Shown one piece after another: positions 31,001 through 38,800 of a DNA stretch of 39,281 bases (the stretch's first letter is position 1; each line of letters starts with the position of its first letter). The DNA lies in IMG/VR virus record IMGVR_UViG_3300035698_002686, positions 1-39,281 of that record. One strand, written 5' to 3'. A model generated the notes under the pieces. It was not told the origin of the DNA and searched no databases. It worked only from the letters and a program-made list of their open reading frames with translations. Both the position numbers and the translations under genes were made by a program. The DNA is from a virus.

Positions 31001-32845
31001 CGGCGCCTTCGACTTCTCCGGGGACACCTTTGGACTCGCCTTCGCGTCAGGCGGCGCCTGGGGCTCTGGCGGTACCGCGCGAGTGACCGCCTTGCCTTCG
31101 GGAGCGTTGCGGCCGACCGGGCTCAGCTTTCGCAGAGCTGCCCCCAGCGCGACCTTGACGATCTTGCCGAGACTCTTGCGGCCCTTCACGTCCTCTGCGT
31201 CCGTGGCTGCATTCTTCTCCGCCGGGGTCGGCTTTTTGAGCGTGGGGACGGCCGGTGTGCCCGTCTTGAGCGCGCGGGCCTCGCGGCGCTTCGCGGCCTT
31301 CTCCGCCTTGCGCGCAGTAGCCATCATATCGTTGATCTTGGTCTCGGTCTCCAAGTCCAGAACCCGCTCGAACACGTTGGGCGCCACTTCCAGCGCCTTC
31401 GGCTCCGCGGGCTCCGCCCCCGCCGGGGTCGGCTCGCGGTCCTCGACGTGGGGCGCGGGCGGGGTAGCCAGCGCTGCCAGGATCGGCCCATGGTCTCCGC
31501 CCCACTGCGCTGCGGGGATCTCCCCGAACCCGTAGGACAACACATTGTCGAGCATCATCCGGGCGAATCCGGGGTCCGGCTTGGTCGAAGTGTGGGGCCC
31601 GTAGGGTCCGCCGGCCGTGGTCTGGTCAAGGATAAGCTGGCCTTCAGCGGTGATCTTGAAAATCACCTCAGAATCTACGACCAAGTCTCCGTTCATCTCG
31701 CGGTAGTGGGTGAGCATGAGCAGGGGCCCGTGGCGCTCAATCGTCAGAGGTAGGAAGGGCTCGTTGTAGAGCTTCAGGTAGAACGATGAGCCCACCGACA
31801 GGGCCTTCGGCGGGAGACCTAGCTGGTTGAACAGGCGGGTGACGGCCTTTGCTCCGGCCCCGGATTGCTTCGACGTGGGCAGGAGCGCGGTCCCGCGCAT
31901 GTTCTCCAGGCTCCCCATATCCATGAGCCTCCGGGTCTGCGTCTCGTTCATCTCGTAGAGGCTGATCGGACGGCTCCCGGGACTGGGGAACGTGATCGTC
32001 TCCGCCTTGCGGTCCCAGATTCCCTCTGGCGCACACTTCGCAGCAAAGTAGCGCCACGCCGCCGAGATCCGCGACGCGAGGCCGGTCCACTCGGGCATGA
32101 CGATCCCGCTGCCCTTGGAAGCCTCGCCGGCCTTGCGGGCGGCTTCCTCGCGCTGGCGCTGTTCGGCGTCGGTGAGCGGCCGGTCGGTGGCGGTCGCGGT
32201 GTCCTGCTCAGGCTTCACCTCTGCGGGCTCGGCCACCTTGGCCGCGCCGATCTGCTCGCGGACCGCCTCGAGGCGGTCTCCGAGGGCGGACAGTTCCGCC
32301 GTCTTCGTCTCCCATTCGGACGTGTTGTCGGGATCGTTGTGCGAAAGCCAGTCCAGGGCCGCCATGATCTCGCGGCGCCGGTTCTCCAACTGCGCCAGCG
32401 TCGGCAAGCGGGCCGTCTGGTGGGCCGCGGAAGGCTCCCGCTTCTTTTTGCCGGCCTTCCCTGCCTCATCGGTCGAAGCGCTTGCGGGGGCCTTGCCGGC
32501 GTCCTCATCGGCCTTCGGCGTGCTCGCCAGCGCCGTCGCGATCTGTTCGAGCTTGCGCTTGGCGATGTCAACGAAGTGCTCGAACGCGGACCGGGTCTGC
32601 GTGCGGCGCTTCCCGAGCGACGCTTCAGACACCACTCCCTTGCGGCGGGCCTTCAGGTCCTCTGCGTAGGTGTAGGCCCACCTCATCTTGCCGGCGATCA
32701 TGCGCTTGACGCGCCGAATGTACTTGTGTGCGCGGAAGCCGCCGCCGTCACCGAGGGCCTTTGTCAGCTCGTCCGGCTCACCGAGGTACACGTCGCCGTA
32801 GTCCTCATGGGCCCGAAGTACGCGCAGGAGAATGTCGTCTCGCAT
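25019..32845 (-). CDS. Giant N6-adenine methyltransferase-SNF2 helicase (DarB-like)
   Basis: A 2608-aa protein with ATG 32845 and an AGAGG SD. Domains in order: an N-terminal part with HKYIRR (40-45) and GK-x-RW; Lys/Ala/Pro linkers to about 240 and again at about 480-650; GYSGWGG near 730, typical of this methylase-helicase family; methyltransferase motif I VLEPGCGSGSF (765-775) and catalytic NPPY (843-846); a middle region; and an SF2/SNF2 helicase with Walker A DVGLGKT (Lys1579), DEAH (1812-1815), TATP near 1870, GEGINLQ near 2150 and QREGRGVRQ near 2170. All key motifs are intact. P1 DarB has the same plan and is carried in the virion to protect incoming DNA from type I restriction. Delivery from the head is inferred here from its place next to head genes. 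Confidence 0.87.
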   Translation of the reverse strand: MRDDILLRVLRAHEDYGDVYLGEPDELTKALGDGGGFRAHKYIRRVKRMIAGKMRWAYTYAEDLKARRKGVVSEASLGKRRTQTRSAFEHFVDIAKRKLEQIATALASTPKADEDAGKAPASASTDEAGKAGKKKREPSAAHQTARLPTLAQLENRRREIMAALDWLSHNDPDNTSEWETKTAELSALGDRLEAVREQIGAAKVAEPAEVKPEQDTATATDRPLTDAEQRQREEAARKAGEASKGSGIVMPEWTGLASRISAAWRYFAAKCAPEGIWDRKAETITFPSPGSRPISLYEMNETQTRRLMDMGSLENMRGTALLPTSKQSGAGAKAVTRLFNQLGLPPKALSVGSSFYLKLYNEPFLPLTIERHGPLLMLTHYREMNGDLVVDSEVIFKITAEGQLILDQTTAGGPYGPHTSTKPDPGFARMMLDNVLSYGFGEIPAAQWGGDHGPILAALATPPAPHVEDREPTPAGAEPAEPKALEVAPNVFERVLDLETETKINDMMATARKAEKAAKRREARALKTGTPAVPTLKKPTPAEKNAATDAEDVKGRKSLGKIVKVALGAALRKLSPVGRNAPEGKAVTRAVPPEPQAPPDAKASPKVSPEKSKAPRPRKTGDVPVPEPAHGSTRTEGGRMYAWDHASLAWVRVEPIDRGQAHALLLQRLAGTIKAVKNAPQFGGRKGWGMVNREKGNLTATAMARHLIEAGRAPTAGEREILRGYSGWGGASGTGSLTEYYTPPTVVAAMWEALKDLGLRPGHRVLEPGCGSGSFIEQAPEGVRCIGVELGQMALTERPAGELDPAVEIAKVLHEPNGHEIWQSDISDFALTDGREFDFIVGNPPYGKRVNAKASGDKSDTVSLERYSMEMGLDKLADNGYVAMLMPASSMGVSVSGFGAGEGPGAIREWRKRLLTKGQLVAAYRLPTEVFKQGGCAMGADIMIFRAHPRELRERLQGATTTQLTEMGLYDDEFVAGHYFSGRGAANMLGEFSRPPTFDERLAQLEGALKVAETDDERERIAASIANVKVYTEGGKGGNLTGLKQSSSTLCKGDPDAPFGMTPETLATLLDPATRDPQTFADGDVIKKLASGREQLDRITAANKKPYAISKPGDTRHDPATGTKYVLMPDGMWLSRDKLPEVHNLDSEGTSAAVEDAEKIAAVSAALNLAMLEGDRIAALEQQQKLGPMVRQYLEDHGNPHRIKGVKALRKAKGDAERRTFLHMMMLFGKDGSFSEILTREPNAAERSKREIADASSLSSVTEYLADTSRDIRVSDILEKWTGGTGDDEHRGAEVRQWLVASTDYFPEPYPPGAWSHRADFLSGNLIGKAEDLKRARAGMPNQELAAQYDAAIAVLEANTHEMNFDQIRIDMRADWMPDEVLTGYFQHVVRGMGYGENVAAKITIVNDGTITDIHGLDRQNRSEITHQNYEILWTLLRHLNRVPLGSEGQKELMSMHRDHFKDWLAGQDDLRQLVEQTYSSIYGAWTPVAYSNEDPVPKGRNNQTLDEAIVTLEGKIAAQSDPQKKAKLERRLKGTRKRAATEGGKAVNLKLYPFQASSANRAIAEGRGLIALDVGLGKTPIGVTIAAHLAAMGNERTMLPVPKQTLSNWYEEFKVWAPGVDVLMIGLKWDAKKIDKKTGKPGAWVEESADEKAKKLMEVQAGLHQVILCTHDLTNAIRLSENADKRLTQDEILTRRKGAIEELKEKHAKSGSKEDDGVKVTEGDWLRFNATLAGPAPVSEEEAESLLASLEIIAARLSQGDTKKDARRLKAIEEIIRNETARADKLSYGEESEATRGIDWDSLGIRNMIVDEAHAYKNLYTAVDPDQPGSVANMGGRAESIRARQMEKKCRFMREQRGDEKGVFYMTATPCKNSPMELYNLFAQTDPALLRTLGIETPFAFVNRYCQIEDRQGLSLAGEVEMKPTLVGFQNLDELRILMGRAMDRKTASEVGLEVPTVSRVTHEIAMDDDQQAATTAIREYVDTLKHMSRQEAKAQDINVIAELGRCLSKMEGVAMDMDLLAERKGKVENVGEDADENPLTNLPIPKDHWKRSPKYRALAKAASEVYKAGVDVDGTNIKTGQIIFAERTTSHQRIKQHLIEQGIPEDQIAIINAKVTPSSADRQAIADAFRAGDIRIVIGNTATAGEGINLQDWCSDIHHLDQRWEPGSMHQREGRGVRQGNQIGHVRIHDYFAERSAEGIRAQNVRGKATWQEALFSGSEMVDFGDPGMEMEEMLAYFAEDPEAARAALGVAKRAFAKREIEQQQDVADDLWSRVQKSRALIRRTAPSSNAHKSAVQRVEVDERRLARLEHWKHKDLLAVKEPMLWDHDSGVFVREGTMFEVTGSGYYKDPKKVVVDYVEAEQNRATVHFLGSPNHTMTLTLENLRDGSIIVPNEYRPKDTQKYEIHALTLGAASAPYDGKAEIESLLGKPGEDKWWHGALSDLRFVPDAQIAAASDAIQDWEERERRKASVYGERTWVVTNGGKTRVVNSRTELQPNERHVLPTAADRELVFKALQEKVYERSQEAQSGGRDPDSAVRASGKDDPDTRKLLDTLKSYWGETRSAANVYQKWQTEVPHPAEKAFGHPVSLRLALAAAGTRRAAARR
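31201..31260 (-). other. Degenerate copy of the TAADRM-type motif in the methylase-helicase
   Basis: The linker before the methyltransferase contains PTPAEKNAATDAED, close to the TAAEKM-x-AA elements of the adjacent 2137-aa protein but with Pro and Asn substitutions. It is the only such match I found in this gene. Confidence 0.45.
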
Positions 32846-32853
32846 GGTTGCCT

Positions 32854-35800
32854 CTACAGCGTGGGTTCTGAATCCCTGTAGTATTCGCTCTTCGCGGTGT
32901 TCGATTCGCGGTATTCCGGATCGTGGTACCAGTCAACGAACGACGCTTCATTCTTCCAGCGCGGGATCTCCGGCTGCGAGTCGTCTACCAGCTGCGCGAA
33001 GCCCTTGTCGGCCTTGATCTTGGCGATCCAATGGTCGCGGTCCCCGATCTCGTCATGCAGGTCGGGGTGCTTGTCCGCAAGCACCGTTGCCATCTTCTTT
33101 GCCGCGGTCGCGTTTCGGAATCTGACGGGCGCCATATCTCCGTTCGGGCCATAGACGCGCCGATCCTCCGAAACCACGAAACCCTTGCGCTGCATGCCGC
33201 GGACGTTCTTTCGGTCGGTCCCATCACTCACGGACGCCCAGGCTTTCTTGCTCCACGTCTTTCGGGCCGGGTCGGCCGGCGGGGCGTGCTTGCCGATCTG
33301 CTCTGCCCCGTCCGCCGCTACCTTCGATTCCTCGCCATGATTCTGCGTTGCGTCGAGGGTCTTCGCGGCGCTCGCGTTGGGGGCGTGCTGCTCCATATAC
33401 TCCGCGCGCTTCGTAGCGTCGGACAGGGTGAATGCCGGCGAGCCCAGCGTTAGACCGCTTCCCGCGTGAACCACGCTCCACCGGCCGTCGTCTTCGATCT
33501 TCTCGACGATGTAGTTCCCTTTTCTGTGGCCTTCGTACTCCTGATCCCATCCGACCCCGTTGTCTGCCTTCGTGATCTGGTGCGTAGCCTTCTCGCCCCA
33601 CCCTTCAGGGACGGGCTCGGCGCCGGTCTTCGCAGCGGCCTTCTCGCCAGCCGCTTTCATCTTTGCAGCGGCCCCCTCGACGTTGGCCGCCTGCACCACG
33701 CCCTCTGCCTCTGCAATGGCCGCGTCGCGGTCCGCCGCCGGCATGCCAGGGCCACCGGCCGATAGCTTCGCGGCAATCGCTCGTAGCTTCTCCGCTACCG
33801 CTGGCGCGTAGGTCTTCCCCTTCTTGCCCTTGCCGGGCTTGGCGACCATGGCGGCCATCTTCTCCACGCGAGCGACCGCGCGACCGTGGGCGGCGGCGCC
33901 CTTGTCCGTGGTCACGTCTGCGGTGGCATCCTTGACGACGGTGCGCGCCGCGGGCTCAGCCTCTTCGTCGTCATCGTCGAAGGTCGGCATCTTCCCGCCG
34001 AACGCTGCGAACTCCGCGGCCAGCGGGTCCACCTTCGGGGCTTGCTTCGGTGCGGCGACTGCGGCGGCCTTCATGCGATCCGCGGCGGTGCCCTTGCGGG
34101 TGGCGGGGCCGCCACCCGCCCCGTCAGGGGCAGGGGCGGGTGTGGGGGTGGGCTTTGTAGCGGGGGGTGTGCCCAGGAGAGCGGTCACGGCCTCTTTCGT
34201 CAGCGTCTTCGGGCGCTCATCCTGCATGAACTTCGCAGCGCCCTTGTCGCGCAAGGCTCGCGCGCTGTCGGTCAGGAACCTCTCGTCGCCTGTCGATTCG
34301 TAGGTTCGTAGGTTCGAGGCTGCTGCGTTCACCCTCCCTTGCAGCGCCCGCAGGGCCGCCCTGTCGGTCTCGCTGGCGCCTTCCATGGCGGCGGTCATCG
34401 CCACCACGGTGCGGTCCCCCTGCGTGGACGGGTGGTCCGCTCCGAACCTGCCCGCCTTCGCCGCTTGCTTGCCGGCGGCGTACTCGTCGGACGCGGCCCT
34501 CTTGGCCTCCGGGTCTTCCGGCTCTAGGTGCCCCTTCACCCGTGCCTTGGCTTCTGCCAGCGTCTCGCCTTCGAGGATGGGGCCCATGGAGGTGTTGCGT
34601 GAGTCTGCCTCGCTCAGCTTTTCGATGTATCTCTCGGCTGCCGCCTTCGTCCTGTGCTTCCTGACGGTGGCCTTGCCGCCCTCTCCGACCGACGCCGTTA
34701 CGTACTCGGGTTCGCCGCCACCCGCCGCCGCCTTCATCTTCTGCGCAGCGGTCCTATCATCCTTCGCCGCCACGTTCGGATCGGGGTTCTCTGGCGGTTC
34801 GATGCCAGCGGCCCAGTAGACGGCTTTCGCTTGAGCATCGGTGAGCTTGTTCGCCTTGACGGCCTTCTCTACTGCAACCGTGGTGACTTGCGCCGGGGAG
34901 TGCTCCGGCTTCGCTCCGGCCGCGACGGCGTCGTCTTCGTGCCCGTGCATCGCCACGGACTGGCTCAGGTACCCGTCACGCGCATCGACGCCGGCCTCGC
35001 TGATCGCGGACGCGGCTTCCCGCGCTGCCTGAGCGTTCGGGCCAATGCGGAACTTCTCTGCGTACTTCGCCAGTCCGGTCGCGTGCTCGCGCAGCTTGTC
35101 CGCGTACCGCCCGCCCCGCTCCATATGCGTATCGTGGGCGTTCTCCGACTCCGCAAGGGCGTCCTCAATCCCATCCTTGCGATACTTCCCGGGCGCCATG
35201 AAGTCGCTATCCAAGACTGCGCTATCGTGCAGTTCAATCGCCAGATTGGCGCGGTCTTCGTGCGGCGTGTTCCCGCCCGTGTGAAGCGAAGAATCCCGCC
35301 ACGAAAGGTCGTCGAGCGGGTCTTTCGCTGCATTGGCGGATTTGCCTTCCTCGACGATCATGTCGTGCTCCGAAGGCGTCACGATTGTGTCGTGAGACTC
35401 CGCCTCCGGGCCCGCCGTCCTGATCTCGGATTCCAGACTCTCGACGTGCTCATTCAGCGCGTCCGTGTACGCCTTCTCTTTTTCGTCCGCGTCCGCGCCA
35501 TAGAAGCCGTGATACCCTTCGTTCGCTTCAGCGGCGGCCTTGATCTTCAGCGCGTGAGCCATCTCCGACGCGAGGGTATGGTGCGCGGTCGTGAACGCTT
35601 CCGATTGCTTCGATCCGCCGCCGGGCGTTCGGTGGGCGCCCGCTTCGTGCAGCCTGCGGATCTGGCCTTGAATGTCCGTGATTTTCCCCAGGGCCTCATC
35701 AGCCAGGGCTCCGCGGTCCGTGTCCCTCAAGAACCGCTCATGCGCTCGCCATTGCGCGAGGCGCTGATTGAGCATGTTGACGCCCTCGCGACCCGTGACT

Positions 35801-38800
35801 ACCTGCCCGGTCGCCCGGTCTATCGCGGTCACGGGCCCGCCGTCCCGACGCGGCTTTGTGGCGCCGAAAATGTCCCCGGTCCTACTGACGCGCTTCGCCT
35901 GTTCCTTGGCGCCGCTGGCGGCTCCTCGGAGCTTCGCGGCGGCCTTACTCTCGGCCTTCATCTTCTCCGCCACTACGGCGGTGGCGGCGGTGGCCTTCTC
36001 CTGCCCGGCGGCTTTCTTCCCCCAGTTACCGGCCAGCGCCCGGTCGGCGTCGGCCATTTTCTTGACATTTGCGATTGCCTTTTTGCTCACCGGCCGCGGG
36101 AACCCGGTGGACTCCCCGCTGGTGAGTTGGGCGTCACCGTCCGACAACTGGCCCGCAAGGGCCGCCCATCGATCCATGGCGGCTGCGCTTCGCTCCCAAT
36201 CCTTCGCCGCTTGGCGGAGCGTCGCCGTGCCAGCGGCGTCCCCAGCATTCCGCACCTTCTGCTGTGCGTCGGTGTCTGGGCGAGCCGACAGGAATTCCGC
36301 ATCGACGGCCTTCCATTCCTTCAGCTTCGCAGCTCGCGAGGCGCCCGCGTCGGCCCCGAGCGCCGTGTCGGCCGCGGCGCCCATCTTCTCCGCCGCCGTG
36401 GGCTTGGGCGTCTTCAGGGCGGCAATGCGACCGGCGAGCGCCACGGTATGCTCCGCATGAGCCCTCCGGGCCTTGTCGGCCTTCGCCTTGTCCGCGTCCG
36501 ACCAGTCCAGGGGGAGCATGACAAGGCTGTCCGATATGGCCTTGTGGCGCTTCATCGCATCGCGAATGTCGCCTTCCGTCTTGTAGCTCTCCGGCGGCTT
36601 CATTTCCGGGGCGTACTGAAGCGTATCGTCCACGGTGTACGAGTCGTCGGCCGCTTTCTTGTCGGGCTCGTACCCCCACGCCGTAGCCATCTCGACGCCC
36701 TTCGGCGTCAGTCGGTAGTCTTGCGTTCCGGCCTTCCGGTCCGCGCCTGTGCGCTCCGCGAGCCCGGCGGCGACAAGGGCTTTCGCGGCTTTCTTCTCTC
36801 CTGCGGAAGATACGCCGGACGATGCCCCTGGCCCGTCCTCGCTGCGCCGATTCGATAGAATTGCCAGCAACGTACTCGCCATGCCGGTAGGCTTGGCCGG
36901 GCCGTCCGCGGCGGTCATCTTGTCGGCAGCGGTCGGCTTCGGCGCCGCGTCGGGAGTGCGGATCTCCGCCTCTAACGCTTCGGACATAGACCGCACGGCA
37001 TTGTTCACGCCCGAGGTCAGTTGTTTGCGTTTCTCCCGGAGCGCTTCATTCCTCTTGTCGCGCTCCGCCTCGTTGCTCATATCCGGGTTGTAGTAGCTGG
37101 ATTCCGCCGTTATCCGCTCGACAGCGCCTTGCAGGGCCGCACGGACAACCTTGCGGGCCTCTGCCGCGCTTCGGGGCGGTCTGATACTTCCGATCAGCGC
37201 TCCGCCGGACGTGTAGCTTGGCGTGTCTCCGTCCCACACCTCTCCGCGGGCCGTCCGGGGCTTGCCCGAGACGATCCCCCACTTGCCCGCAGAATTCGCC
37301 ACGCCGCTGCCGAAATCCTTGAGAGCAGCGCGCGCCAGTGGAGCCGCGACGAACCCGTCAAACTTCACGAGATGGCCGACCCCGGCCGCTTCGGCGGCCT
37401 CCGAAACCGAGCGGGCCACAGACTGGGCCTTCGGGGCTTCTGGCTTCGGAGTCTCGCCCTCTGCGCCCTTGCCAGTTGGCGCGGGCTCGCGTGCCTTGTC
37501 TATCTCCGCATTGACGCGCTGCCAGAGGCGGGTGAGCCCGAGCGACGTCTTCGACGAGTAGCCCGCCTCTTCCGTTTCTCCGCGCCGCTTGTGCTCTGTG
37601 GAATTCTCGTCTTCTCCGTTGGACTCTTGCGTCAGGAAGTCCGCCCACCGCTGCATATCCTTGGGGTCGGACGGGAGTGTCAGCACGCCCTTGCCGGCCG
37701 CTGCGGCAATCTCCCGGGCCGTGTCGCCCTCTGGACTGTCGTCCTCGAGGTACTTATCCGCGAGAGTATCCTTGATCCACCCGCCCCCGAATCCGCCCAT
37801 GCGAATCTTCGGCCCCTTGCCGGCCTCGCCGCCCTTCACGCCCGTTGTCCGGGCCGGCGGCTCCGTCTGCGGCGCGGCCTTCATGCGATCCGCGGCGGTG
37901 CCCTTGCGGGCCGCTGCGACCGATTCGTGTAGGTAGGCGTCGTGCAGCTTGTCAACGATCCCCAGAACCGTCTTGCGGTCGTATTCCCGCTCGACGGCGC
38001 CCGCCAGCTTCGCAGCGTCGGCCCACTCGCCATCCTTCAGCGCTTGCACCAGGGCCTTGGCATCGGCCGCAGGGATGCCCCCGCGGCGCTCCAAGCCTTT
38101 GATGCTCTGCTCGGCCCCCGCGAGTGTCACTTCGCCGGCCGTCTTCTCAGGCGCCCCGTAGACCCGCTCATGGTCCGCAAGATCCTTTAGGCGCCCGGCC
38201 TTCTGTTTCGTGGACCCGTGCTTCTGCGAAGCGTCCACCTCACCGCGCAGCCGGCGGTGGCGGGCCGTGAGGCTATCGCGCTGCTCGTAGTGCATGAGCG
38301 TGCGCAGGTTCGCTTCGGTCATATTGATGATGTTGCCGGACTCATCGTGCTTGACCGTGATCATGCCCTTGTCGGCATCGACCTTGGATATGTGGTAGTG
38401 CCCGCCGTGCGCCTTGAACGAGGATCCGACCTTCAGGTGCTCTGAGTGAACGATCCCGTGCTTCGTGCCCGGTACGGAGTACCAGTAGCGGTAGCTCTGT
38501 TTGCCGCGCGCGTTCGTGTAGGGCGTGCGTTTGATGTACTTGTGGCTCGCGCCCTTCACGAGTCGGAGATCCTCGTCTACCTCGATTGCGATGAGCACGG
38601 CGCCGTCCGGGATCTCGCCCAGCGCGAGGGCGTCTCGGTTGACCATGGCCTTTGCCATGTTCATGCGCCCGACCATGGCCGCGGCTTGGTTCCCGCCGAT
38701 GGGTTCCGGTATCCGCCAACTCTTCGCCGCTTCGTCCGGCCCCTTCTTGGCCCTCGCAGGCGGCTTCCAGGGCTCGCTTGGATCCTTCGTGATCCGGCCC

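Noticed and set aside
34654-36858. 734-aa open frame on the plus strand
   Set aside because: It lies wholly antisense to the 2137-aa gene and is a by-product of GC-rich codon bias. The Arg/Gly-rich product shows no domain and no SD.
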